This document shows, one piece after another, positions 1 through 11,008 of a stretch of 64,000 nucleotides of DNA (within the stretch, counting starts at the first letter, position 1; each line of letters opens with the position of its first letter). The notes under the pieces were generated by a model, which was not told the origin of the DNA, searched no databases, and saw only the letters and a program-made list of their open reading frames with translations. Made by a program: the position numbers and the translations under genes. This stretch comes from Watersipora subatra (taxonomy: Eukaryota; Bryozoa; Gymnolaemata; Cheilostomatida; Watersiporidae), in assembly GCF_963576615.1 (NCBI RefSeq), contig NC_088717.1, positions 14,266,108 through 14,330,107 on the forward strand, in the 5' to 3' direction.

Positions 1-723
1 AGTAAAAGACAATCAAAAATCCGTAAGCACTCGTGGAGTGTTACAGGGTATCTCAAGGTGCGTTCGACTAGGTGATATAGCGGCACTCGCTAAGGCTGAC
101 TGACTATTGATAAGCCTGCAATGCGTGCGCGTATATAAACCTAGAAGTGGCCTATAAGATATAATGCCATTTTGTTTACACATGATAAACGCACCAGGTA
201 CGCGGGGCAAAGCTGCAGTCAGAATCGATAGTAGATAGTATAATGATTAGTGAGCTATACAATTTGCAATGCATATTCGCATTCCATTTGTTTCTACCTC
301 AACAGTCATTCGCTCGGAAGGTGACTTGAAACAAATCGTCGTACATTTGTGTGAAGCTTTGAAAATTCTGCAAAACGCATTTTATATACTGGGAGGGCTG
401 ATCTACGACTTCCTTCTCAATAAGGCATTAATAAACACCAGACATGGTGATGATATTCAATGCATCAACTTTGTTCACAAATCTTCCTCATTTGCTTGCT
501 ATTTTTGCTTAGATATGCTACAATATAGTTCATTGCAAATACATCTTCACAACCTGATGTCACACAATACAAAAAACCAATCCCAGAAGTTGTAACACTT
601 GAGTTTTTTTTAGCAAATAAGAGAAACCGCAATTACTGCATAGCTTAGTGAAATTAACTTGCATTTGGTAATCAAGTAAGCCAAGCTTGTTTACATGCAG
701 GAATGGGCTTGAATGGAATTGGC
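1..723. other. no gene seen at left edge
   Basis: AT-rich DNA without recognisable exons. The open frames here are short and lack splice context or family motifs. A mobile element begins near 724. Confidence 0.4.
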
Positions 724-1124
724 ATAATAACCTTTATTCAAACGTCATGGTACTCTATTTTTCAACCTTTGCCTTGGAGTGACGCTTTATTAGAGGTGAG
801 ATTCAAGTAAAGGGTAGCGTATTTTTTAAACACCTCATCAGAATTTTGAGAAAATAAACTCAACCCTTGCACGGGCGAATCGAATGTCACCCATATTTTG
901 CACGCTCCTTCGGCAGTGCTGCATTAACTCTTTTGGATGCAAGGAATTTGCTAACTTACCTCCAACTTGTCGTAGATGTTTAAATAAAAAGGCATGAGGA
1001 AGCTGATACATGTCTCTACCAGTTGATATCTATTACTTGCAATTAACCTACGATGATCTTATAGCCTGCATTGCAATTTGTTGGAGCTTTAAGTTTCTAA
1101 TTTTACTTTAAATTTGAAGAAATA

Positions 1125-1881
1125 CAGTGAAACTCGGATAACTCGCCCTCGGATAGCTCGAATACATGGTTAACTCGAACGGATTTGTTTGGTTTGTTCC
1201 CACGCAACGATAAATTGCTTTAGATAACTCGACCTTAACTTTGTTAACTCGAACAGTTTTTTGCCCAACGGCTACTGAGACGGTTGTTATCACTTTAGAA
1301 TATCACTTTATTCCATGCCATAGAGATAAACATCAACTTTTTGTAGTTCTTAGGCGTCATTATTACCATCATAGGCAAATTATTTTCATTAACGACTTTT
1401 CTAAAGGTTTGCAAAAAATCAAATTTTACCAAACTCCGCTTGGGGATAGCCCTTCGAAAGCAAGGAGAAGCGAGGTAACCTTCAGATAAACTTAAAAGAA
1501 AAATCGGCAAAATTGGTTTTTGTTAAAACGCTCAAAAGAAAAAAAAATGTCTTTTTTTCTGAGCGTTTCAACCGTGATCAAGTTTTGCCTATTTTAATCT
1601 GAAAACGTCCTGGCAGTCACATCACCTAAAACAAACAAAGGGCCAACAAAAAAATCTCAAATAATAGGAAAATATTTATACTTTCTGATAAAAATTGTTA
1701 AAACATTACATGAGAGGCCCCTTTACTTGCAACAAGCAATCAATGCTTTTGATTTATATATAGTTTGTATATGTAATGATAAATACATGCGACTGTGACA
1801 TTATTCTCATAACTTGAACGCTCTGATAACTCGAACACTTTCTTTCGGTCCCGTGAAGGTCGAGTTTGCCGAGTTTCACTG
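1125..1881. mobile_element. pogo/Tc1-like MITE, 757 bp, TA-flanked
   Basis: The left end cagtgaaactcggataact and the right end gagtttgccgagtttcactg are inverted repeats, and the element is flanked on both sides by TA. The inner subterminal sequence (ggttaactcgaac) and the middle (a hairpin-like tract around acgctcaaaagaaaaa and ttctgagcgtttcaa) are shared with the copy at 6328-7471. TA target sites and CAGT ends are typical of the Tc1/mariner/pogo superfamily. It has no coding capacity, so it must be mobilised in trans. It sits inside the older element 724-2821. Confidence 0.75.
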
Positions 1882-2654
1882 TAATTTTATTAATATAATT
1901 AACAAGGTTGCATAAAATTTTATAGCGATCATCGATGTTTGCTACAGTTTGCAGCCAAAACCGGTTGTTTATGTGCAATGAAAAAATAATAATCAAATTA
2001 ATAATAATAATCTATCTAATGTTACAAATATATATCCAAAAACAAGTGACATAAACAAACCATAACTATAATACATGCAGAACCAAAATTAACCATTTTG
2101 AAACAAAAATATTTGTATTGTTTTCTTGGCAGGTTGTGTTCTGATTGTCGCTTTCGTATGGAATCATTTCACCATCTTTAAGCTGTTCAATACCTTCTAC
2201 AGTTCCTGCTGACTTGAACTCTTTTTCTGTACCGCTGAACTAGTTGACATTAGCGTCTAAACAATTTTTTTAGCAGAGAAAACTTTTACGCATTGTTATT
2301 TGAAAAATGTTTCACGAAAATAACAATGAACTTTTAGTCGAATGCGCGCTTAGCATAAGCCGACCAAAGCATCGTAATTACTAAAACTTTTTTCACATAC
2401 GTCGAAGTATCCAGGCCGTGTTAAACAAGAACTACTATTAGCCTGATACAGTTATTAATTATTTCTATGGTGTTGCGATCAAAGTTTTTAACGAAAATAC
2501 CTAAAGACTTGAAGTTGAAAAACGGACTTCGATACCAACAGTAACAATGAACGAATTTATTGATATTGGTGTAATCGAGACATTATTAGCGCACTTTTGT
2601 GGACACTGTTCCACTGATCACTTCCTATTATGGGTTCGTAAAGATTAAGAATGC

Positions 2655-2750
2655 CAAATAGTGGCGTTCAAATAGAAGTGGCGTTCAAATAGAAGTGGCG
2701 TTCAATTAGAAGTGGCGTTCAAATAGTAGTGGCGTTCAATTAAAGGGTGG
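2655..2750. repeat. 17-18 bp subterminal tandem repeat
   Basis: About five imperfect copies of gtggcgttcaaatagaa lie next to each other. They repeat the terminal sequence of the host transposon, suggesting end amplification inside the element. Confidence 0.6.
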
Positions 2751-2823
2751 CGCCCTAATATTCAACCCTTCTTCTATAGTGGCGCTCAAATAGAGGTGGA
2801 GTTCAAACACGGGTTCTACGGTA

Positions 2824-3565
2824 TATTGAGTGAAAACAGAATAATTGCCGCTGATGAATATAAGACAAGTTGAAACTGAATACAATGACCTTCAACAGAC
2901 ATCTAGAACACAAGTCTACGACAAAATCTTAACAACCAAGTCCCTACAACCATTCCACATTCTGGCCAACTTGGCAGATATTACCGGCTGTGAATATATT
3001 AAAATAACGGTGAATTTCTCACAACTTTATCGTAAAGTCAAAGAATCGTGAAAAAAGATAAAGTAGCTCACCATCTTATCGAAGGATAGTTATCTGATAG
3101 ATAGAACTAGTATGTGATTGGCTCTCATGGATGAGGTTTTTATTCATATCCAATGTGTCTGCCTACTAATACATTCATACTGTTTTTATATCCTGTCTTC
3201 ATCATAGAAGACTGCCAGATATGTTAACATATTTTTCTAGCGTTGTTGGATTAAAAATTCTGAATTCTTTGATTCTTTCATCTATCACTGATATGTTTCA
3301 AATGTCAAACGATGATTTTATTTTGTACATACTGAAAGATGCAATCAAAAGTCCTATTGCTAATTATTTTAATCTTTTGTCAAAAAAGATAAGATATATA
3401 CATAAGCTTATAGCATCAAGTTCTACTTGTACAAACCTTTATTTAAGCGTATATGACACCACAAGGAAATACCTTGTTTTTCTTGTGGCACAATATGTAA
3501 AACATTTTTTCTATAAAAATGTCAATGGATTGAACAATAAAAGTATCTATATACATTTATCGTGC
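2824..3565. other. no gene seen
   Basis: AT-rich spacer between two mobile-element blocks. The open frame at 3221-3637 is dominated by AT-rich codons and has no splice context or motif, so it is not called a gene. Confidence 0.35.
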
Positions 3566-3720
3566 ATTCAATTATCTTATATCTTATTATATATCGTATT
3601 TCTTATTATATATCTTAATTCTTATTATATATTTTAATTCCTATTATATATCTTATTTCTTCTCTTAATTCAGATTATACATGTATCTTAATTTGTATTA
3701 TATATCTTATTTTTATGTAT
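3566..3720. repeat. AT-rich ~19-bp tandem repeat
   Basis: Imperfect copies of cttattatatatcttaatt follow one another seven or so times, with drift in the last copies. Confidence 0.6.
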
Positions 3721-3873
3721 ATCTATATCGCAGTGTTTGTTTCTGAAACCCGGGGTCCAACTATAGCAATTAAAATCTAGCAATTAAAAATCCGCGCGCA
3801 CTGGATTTGATCTCGGGACCTCCAGAGCTATGCGAAGGGCAAATAGTTACTACATTGGTTAAGATACTCAAGT

Positions 3874-6206
3874 TTAAAGGTTGGTTTGCAACAAAATTCA
3901 CATTACAGTTATTTGGTATCAAAAGATTCACCATGTCTTACTCTGTTGTGTTGTAGGTGCCAAATATGTGGAAATGCGATTACAAGCTCTTAAAAGCTCA
4001 ATAACGAAAAGCCGCCGTAGATTAGAATCTATTTATCTGACGTAGTAATTACAGTTTGGTTATTGTCTTGTCACGTGATGTTCGCACGTGAATTGAAAGG
4101 CCAATAAAAAGCTCAATATAAAACTTATCGTAGCACTAGTTTATGACAAACACTTCGGGTTTTACCGAAGACCCATATCAATTATAGATGCTCGCTACTT
4201 TACAGTTTTGTTTCGAGTTGATCTAGCCTACAGGATGAAAATATTCGATGGATATAAAAATTCGAGATTTCGCGAACAGTCAATTCCGCGAATTATTGAA
4301 TTCCGCAAAAAATTGGTTCTATTTTTAATCACAAGAGAGAATAACTACTGACTCAAAATTAAAAACTAGCTGCTAGGCATAAATACTAAACGTAGTTGAG
4401 TTCCAAAACCTTTTTAAAACCATTGCTGGGGTTTTGAGTTAACCTCATTGCTAATGCATCACATTTCTTTACGAAATTATTCAAAGTTGTCACAAGATAT
4501 GCAGAATGGCGTCATCGCAAAAATAGCTGCCAGGCAGAAGTACTAAATGTAGCCGAGTTCCAAAACTTCTTTAAAATCATAGCCGGGGCTTAGAGTTTTA
4601 TTGCCATTGTGTCGAACTTCTTTACAAAATTATTCAAGGTTTTCACAATTTATTCGGCATGGCTTCGTCATTGCAAAAATCTCTCCTACAGTCTTTTGAC
4701 ATTGAAATCAACTCCACCAATCTCTAATACCGTAGTTGAGGACGATAATGATTCTCATCTAGACATTATGCTATGTATTTGATTTGCAGTGCAGATACGT
4801 TTTTCAATAATTAACTGCATTAGTTAATTCTTTTGTTTAAAAATTGATCGCTTTCTTTAAATACTTCAGTTATTGTTTTTGTATTTTCTTAACACTTATT
4901 AATATTTTTTCGTTTTTGTGTTTACTGCAGATTGAGAATAAAATATAACCTATCCGATTACGAAAACTAGAGACAAGTAGTAATATTCATGAAGGCAGGA
5001 ATATTGGCAGAGAAGCAACCAGTCAGCCTAGACCCTTCATCAACAACAACTCCTTGATATCGCTGCAGCAAACACGATTGTATTATATATTTCATTTCCT
5101 GTATAGCTAGCTATATTATAATTTATTACAAACTTGAGTGTAAAAATAAAATATTTCAAATACAAATAATATTTTACAAACGATGAATAGAGTAAATATA
5201 AACAGTTTAGTCCAAATGGCTGTTGTCTAGCAATAAAATTAAACGGGTACTCTTGATAAGTGAATACTAGCGTGTAATGGTGCTCTCTGACTAGTTATTT
5301 TGGTAATAGCAGTTCTATATCGCTGTCCCTGTCTTGGGTAGATGTTAAAGGTTGACTTGCAACAAGATTCACATTACAGTTATTTGGTATCATAAGATTC
5401 ACCATGTCTTACTCTGTTGTATTGTAGGTACAAAATATATGGGAATGTGATTACAAGCTCTTAAAAGAGCTTGCCACACGAGACCACCGTAGTTTGGATT
5501 CGCTTTCCAAAACGGCTCAAATGGGACGTAGTTGTTACAGGATGGTTTCTGTTTACACTTTCATGCAACCTCATTCGTCGAAATATTTTCACAAATATAC
5601 TTCACGCATTCAATAAAACCATGTCTATCGATCTTACGAGTCTGTTTTATCGTCATTGTAATGCTGTCACTTTTAGGACTGAAATCTTATAACTTACCGT
5701 AAAAAATCATTTAACTTTTTAACCTTAGCTCAAAGGAGTACATATCATTGTCAGATAATCATGACGAGCCTGTTGGTCACCTGTGATAATCGAAAAGTGC
5801 TGCAAAAATTATTTGCAAAGTATCGGGTCACATGCAGATTACGACTTGACGATTGAATAACGGCGTAACAAAACTGTTAAGTAGCGAGCATCTATATTTG
5901 ATACGGGGTCTTCGGTAAAACCCAAAGTGTTTGTCATAAACTAGTACTACGATAAGTTTTATATTGAGCTTTGTATTGGCCTTTCAATTCACGTGAGAAC
6001 ATGTGACAAGACGATAACCAAATTTCGTGGTTACGTCATCGAAATAAAGAGATTCCAATCGACGGCGGCTTCTAGTTTTTGAGCTTTTAAGAGCTTTTAA
6101 TCACATTTCCACATATTTGGCACTTACAACACAACAGAGTAAGACATGGTGAAGCTTTTGATACCAAATAACTGTAATGTGAATTTTGTTGCAAGTCAAC
6201 CTTTAA
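3874..6206. mobile_element. 2.3 kb element with ~340 bp terminal inverted repeats
   Basis: Bases 3874-4212 (from ttaaaggttggtttgcaac to gatgctcgctactttacag) reappear as the reverse complement at 5868-6206. The match includes the block tatgacaaacacttcggg and its inverted partner near 5930. Long inverted ends are typical of fold-back and other non-autonomous DNA elements. A third, truncated copy of the outer end lies at 5345-5512 in the same orientation as the left arm, so the right part (5345-6206) can itself fold as a smaller inverted-repeat element. No transposase is seen. Confidence 0.65.
4350..4690 (+). repeat. two ~165-bp direct repeat units
   Basis: The segment starting aaaactagctgctaggcat near 4361 is repeated from about 4525 (aaaatagctgccaggcag). 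Both run through gttccaaaac, a Thr/Phe-poor AT stretch, and a caca(a)..gcat..cgtca(t) end. Identity is partial. It lies inside the long inverted-repeat element. Confidence 0.55.
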
Positions 6207-6327
6207 GCTGGCTCAAAATGCAGGTATTGTTTTAGTAAAGATCTAGCTTTCTAGGTAAATTACTCAAATTCGTTAGGTGATTATTCTATTACCCTAGAAC
6301 ACCGGAAATTCGCCTAGTATGTATATA

Positions 6328-7471
6328 CAGTCAAACATGGATAACTCGGCCACGGATAGCTCGAAAACATGGTTAATTCGAACGGTTTCTTTGGTCCGTT
6401 CCCATGTAATGATAAATTGCTATAGATAACTCGAACTCAACACTGTTAATTCGAACTGTTTTTTCCATAACGGCTTCCGAAACGGTTGTTATCGCTTTAG
6501 AAAATCACTTTATTCAAAGCCATAGAGGTAAACCTCATCTTTTCGTAATTCATAAGCGTTGTTCATTCACCATCGGCAAAATAATCTTGTCAACGACTTT
6601 TCTAAAGGTTTGGTCAAATTTGGATTTATACTGCTATACGATTAATAGCACGGGCTTGCCGGGTCACGCGCGCAAGGATTTTCGCCACGCACATACCAAA
6701 CAAAAACGGCATGTTGTTTTGTATGTGCGTGGCGAAAATTATTGAGTGCGTGACCCGGCTAGCCCGTGACGAAAAGTTTTCCGACGTTGATTCCGTGTTG
6801 AATCAACGTCGGAATGTTGAATGTTTAAAACGTCTTAAAATTGTTTTTATTAAACGTATACGTTGTCATAGCTAAAAAACTATTCATCGTTTGACCTAAA
6901 CACAGAATACGTGTGTACATTTAATAAGTATCCATTCAAAAAGCGTGAGTGATATACAATGTACCGTTAAACCTCGTAAAACTTTTAATTGAACTGCCTC
7001 GGAGTGTTGCTCTTAACGAATCCCAGGTAAAGTAAGGGATTTTTCTTTGGTAACTTTTTCTTGAAGTTGCATAAACTTCAAGAAAACTCGGCAAAATTGA
7101 TCGTGGGTAATACGCTCAAAAGAAAAAGATGTCTTTTCTTTTGAGCATTTCAACAACGATCAATTTTTGCCAATGTCAATCTAAAAAAACGTCCTGGCAA
7201 TAACATCACCTCAAACAACAAACCAATCTCGAGTGATAGAAAAATCTCTATACTTTTTGATAAAAACGTTTTAAACTTTACATTAGAAGCATTTAATTTG
7301 AAACAAGCCATTTGTGCTTTTGATTTATATTATAGTTTGCATATGTACATGTATCTACTAATAAATAAGTAAATACATGGACTTGTGACAGTGCTCTGAT
7401 AACTTGAATGCTCTGATAATTCAAACACTTTTGCTCGGTCCCTTGAAGTTCGAGTTATCCATGTTTGACTG
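6328..7471. mobile_element. pogo/Tc1-like MITE, 1144 bp, with internal insertion
   Basis: The ends cagtcaaacatggataactc and gttatccatgtttgactg are inverted repeats flanked by TA. It is the same family as 1125-1881, sharing the subterminal aactcgaac boxes and the middle hairpin near 7110-7150. It is about 390 bp longer because extra DNA, roughly 6632-7020, is present. That DNA includes a 120-bp near-perfect palindrome at 6649-6768 and a short hairpin at 6780-6813. Confidence 0.75.
6649..6768. repeat. 120-bp near-perfect palindrome (fold-back MITE)
   Basis: The left arm starts cacgggcttgccgggtcacg and the right arm ends cgtgacccggctagcccgtg. The inner arms pair through cgccacgcacat and atgtgcgtggcg. 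The loop is only a few bases. It is much more GC-rich than the surrounding DNA, consistent with a separate small element inserted into the host MITE. Confidence 0.7.
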
Positions 7472-8576
7472 TATATATATATATCTATATTTGTTTAAAT
7501 TTACTAGGTAGTAGTAAAAATTTGAACTATTGTATCCCCTTTAATAACTAGGAATTATGTTATCTTGCCATTATAACATTTGTAGGTCATCAAAACTCAT
7601 AGTAGTTCTATTAATATTATTTTGTTAATAAAATCTGTTTAAACATCATAGCGATTGAAGTGCATAGAATCAATGAGTTGTGTATGGCTTTGGATTTGCT
7701 GGTTGGCGATTATCTTGAAACAATGAAGCTAGAATGAAATCAGTACGATCTTATGCGCTAAAATGAGTTGACACTTGTCAAGCATGGCTACGAGTACCGA
7801 GACTTGATAGAATTTGAAGAGTCGAATAAAAGTCAATTCGACTAAAAATTAAAGCCATTGGGAGAATAATCTTGGTGAACTGAGAATCCGAGTAGTGTTG
7901 ACACTAAATTGAATGTGATGGATACCTTGGAATTGTCTTATCTCATTTATGTATGAGCTAATAACTAACAGGTTATATAGCTGAGCTGGTGCGTGCAAAG
8001 CCAGAGTTGGGGGTCCTACCACACAAAGTTGTCGTCAGAATAGTCACTTTTAAAATCACTGTCGTCACCTTTTTTAAGTTGGTAACCAAAACAACCTCTT
8101 TCTTCACATTCGTTATTTTAATACAAATATCCATTCTAATGGCACTGGGTTGCCTTAAAAACCTGAAACTTGCTCAGCTTTAACTTCTGCTAATCAAAAG
8201 CATCGCTCAACCAGCGACCTTCACAAACTTATTAGTGAAGGTCGCTAATAAGTTTAGCGACCTTCACTAATAAGGTCGCTAAACTTTTTGCTAAGCGCAG
8301 AAGGATGTTTGGAAGCGTTGCTGATTACCCCACGAAGAGTGACAGCCGTCTTAGGTTTTTAGGGCTACAATTCTTGCACTGAAAATAGACCGAGATTGTC
8401 TTTAATAATCACTGTCAGTCACAGACTTGGAAACGGATTTGTTGTCAGTGTCGTGGCATTTCATTGCTGTTTACTTTAATTACCTGACAGTCTATAAATG
8501 CTAGGCCAGATGCTTCAAACCAAAACTAGTGAAGTTTCATTTGAACGTGTTGATTTATGGACAAATAATAAGTTAG
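7472..8576. other. no gene seen; short palindromes
   Basis: Unremarkable AT-rich DNA. Around 8205-8285 a block built from gcgacctt(cac) and its complement is repeated and inverted several times, forming alternative hairpins. Confidence 0.4.
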
Positions 8577-9317
8577 TAAAAGTATGGCCACACGTAACAT
8601 ATTTTTCGTTGGTTCTGACCAAAATCACGAAATGAACGAAACAAACAGAATTATTCTGTGCTGCTAGAATCGTGCTAGCGAGCACGATTCTAGCAGCTTT
8701 TGAAAGTTAGTATAGTTCAAGACACGTATAATGACACACAATAAAAGTATGAGTGCAATTCAACATAGTACACACGATGCAACTGCTTAGATTGAGCTAT
8801 TATATGTATTTATCTTTTGGACCCTATGGCTACAAATTGTTTATTTTTTAATAATAAAAATTTCTTTTTTAGCAGCAAAAGTTTTGCGATAGAAAATGTT
8901 GCCATCTTTAGCACAATCAAGTCGGTTGTATCGTATTTACTATGGTGAATTGATGTGATATTTTTCTTGCGTGTCGCATTATGTTCTTGGACTACATAAA
9001 TTTTAAAATTTGCTAGATTCGTGCTCGCTAACCAACAATAGCCCAACTTAAACAGTTACATCGTGTGTGCCATGTTGAATTGCCTTCGTATTTTTATTGT
9101 GTGTCGCAATACATGTCTTGGACTATACTAATTGCTAAAGCTGCTAGAATCGTGCTCGCTAAGAATATGTTGTCTGTTAAAAGCGTTTCATCGACGAATT
9201 CGGTGGGCATGCACAGCTCAAATAATTCTGTGATTTTCGACCGAATAATTCTGTGTTTTTCGTGATTTCGGCCAAAACTCAGAACCAACGAAAAATTTGT
9301 TATGTGTAGCCATACCT
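8577..9317. mobile_element. ~740-bp MITE with ~60-bp inverted ends
   Basis: The left end (aaagtatggccacacgtaac, running into ttcgttggttctg) returns as the reverse complement at the right end (cagaaccaacgaa, ending gtgtagccatacctt). Internally, gctagaatcgtgct is present three times (near 8661, 9010 and 9140), and at 8661-8698 it forms a perfect palindrome. The open frames inside it are not supported as genes. Confidence 0.65.
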
Positions 9318-9383
9318 TTAGAATCCTACTTACACAATCATCGTCACCTCGTCACCTACAATGATAAATGGTCATCTCGTCTG

Positions 9384-9529
9384 TCACTTTTCAAATATCC
9401 CTGTCGTCGGGTCGTCAGAATCGTCACAAAACATGGGAGGACCCCCAGATTTGTTGATAAAACCCATAGGAATAGGCACTCGGTGGCCAGTAAGCCAACT
9501 AGCAAGGCCCACTTCTATGCTTAAAACAT
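9384..9529 (-). CDS. possible orphan terminal exon, unknown protein
   Basis: On the minus strand a good acceptor (ttattattttcag) is followed by an open frame of 47 codons ending at a TGA (9384-9386). The peptide starts VLSIEVGLASWLTGHR, continues VPIPMGFINKSGGPP, and ends in an acidic stretch and IFEK. Composition and acceptor look exonic, but I do not recognise the family and found no upstream exon. The coiled-coil gene upstream on the same strand already ends at 10895, and its E4 junction phase does not fit this exon. It may be a gene fragment or lie within decayed mobile DNA. Confidence 0.25.
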
Positions 9530-9860
9530 CTGAAAATAATAGAGCATAACAATGATAGCCCACCAGCAAAAAGGTTTGCATGTTTATGTTGTAATAGACC
9601 ACTCTCCATTTGTCGAAACAAATACAATGAAACATTCGCTATGACATACGATGTAAAATTCTAAAGTGAATTCCAACATATGAAGCTCGAAAGGTTTTAA
9701 ACTAAGTATTGTGGCAGAGTGAAAAGATAGGTAAGAGGTAAAAGTTAAAAGAAGTATAATCATAGTATCAAAATAAATAAAACAATTAAGATTAACCTAA
9801 TCTAAATTTAAAACAAGGGACGCCTAAAAAGAAACTTGAAAAAACAGCGCATCTTTTAGA

Positions 9861-9940
9861 GTACATCACAATAGTTACGGTACATCACAATAGTTATGAT
9901 ACATTAAAATAGTTACGGTACATTATAATAGTTACAGTAT
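9861..9940. repeat. 19-bp tandem repeat, four copies
   Basis: Four copies of gtacatcacaatagttacg with point changes are arrayed head to tail. Confidence 0.7.
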
Positions 9941-10487
9941 ATCGCAGTATTTAGAAAAAGTTATGATATACGATGTAGTTTACAAAATGTAATGCAAATT
10001 ATGTCAAAGCATGCAAAAAGTTTTCTGCCAAAGATACAAAAGCCATGGATGTGAAACTTCACACTTGCACTTCATTATATTGTAAGAGACTTCCTTTGCG
10101 CTGGTAACAAAAAAACGAAAATAATATTAACTATACAATAAAAAAACTGATATATTCATGTTGGTCTTCAAGAGCTGCTATTAGCTTTAGCTTCAGTAGA
10201 TCAACCATGCATCTATTCAAATTAAAAATGCTCTCCCGAAGCAAGTTATATAATAGTTATAAACCTTTGTGAACCAATAGTTTAATGTATTAAGAATTCG
10301 TTGATAAAAATGATATATTAACAAAAGGACTATGTACAGATGGGCCATGGCACACACTTGATACAGAACTAACAACTAACAATCACTACGCAGCATGCCT
10401 GTAATCATATTGGTGAAATATCTTCAAACCATTCTGCAAAGAATAGAATGGTGAGTAATACCACCAGAATAAATGTGTCTAAAAATA

Positions 10488-10650
10488 TATAGCATGCTAG
10501 CATCTTTAGCATATAGCAAGCTAACATCTTTAGCATATAGCATGCTAGCATCTTTAGCACATAGCATGCTAGCATCTTTAGCATATAGCATGCTTGCATG
10601 CTATATGTAGCATATGTTAGCATATAGCATGCTAACATCTTTAGCATATA
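10488..10650. repeat. 24-bp tandem repeat (minisatellite)
   Basis: About six copies of atagcatgctagcatctttagc plus two bases are arrayed in tandem, with one expanded unit near 10590. The unit is partly palindromic (gcatgctagc). An open frame on the minus strand through this array is a repeat artefact. Confidence 0.8.
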
Positions 10651-10894
10651 ATGTCAATAGAAAACAACTGAATTGACAGCTGGTGTTAGTCAAATCACCC
10701 AACTAAATGTACACTAAATCAGCAATAATCTCTTCTCCTGCGGCCTAGGCATACACTAACATAACGTTACGGCAACTTCCGATTCGAGTACCTGTTCAAA
10801 GATGATGGAAAGTCAGGTGGAGTCACGGTACTAACATAAATCTAGGAGGAAAAGATGATGATCCAAGGACTAAAAACAATGTGAACACTCTTAT

Positions 10895-11008
10895 TCAAGA
10901 GACCAAAGCCTCCAACTTCTCAAGTTCACGTTTACTCTGTTCCAACTGGTCTTTCACCGCCTCCAGCTCAGCCAATCGGTCATCTAAATGGGTGGCCAAC
11001 TGTTTCTC
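10895..11008 (-). CDS. last exon of coiled-coil gene
   Basis: The acceptor ttgccttcttag precedes 37 codons and a TGA. Every third to fourth residue is Leu, Val or Ala, and the rest are mostly charged, as in a coiled coil. It begins in phase 0, matching the phase 0 donor of exon 15077-14946, giving the junction KILE/EKQL. Confidence 0.65.
   Translation of the reverse strand, partial: EKQLATHLDDRLAELEAVKDQLEQSKRELEKLEALVS

Larger units (their letters stand above)
724..2821 (-). mobile_element. Tc1/mariner-like non-autonomous element, interrupted copy
   Basis: Its right end (gttcaaacacgggttctacgg, then TA) and left end (near aacctttattc) match in reverse the ends of the copy at 29903-31206. 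Inner blocks also match in reverse, for example the block with tttgctacagtttgcagcc near 1940 against its complement near 30700, and the gtgttaaacaagaac block near 2420 against one near 30170. The copy is split by an inserted MITE at 1125-1881. Near its right end, 2655-2750, a 17-18 bp unit (gtggcgttcaaatagaa) is tandemly repeated about five times. No transposase frame is seen. The exact left boundary is uncertain by a few bases. Confidence 0.6.

Noticed and set aside
3221..3637. 138-codon open frame.
   Set aside because: It runs into the AT-rich tandem repeat at 3566-3720 and has AT-driven codon content with no motif.
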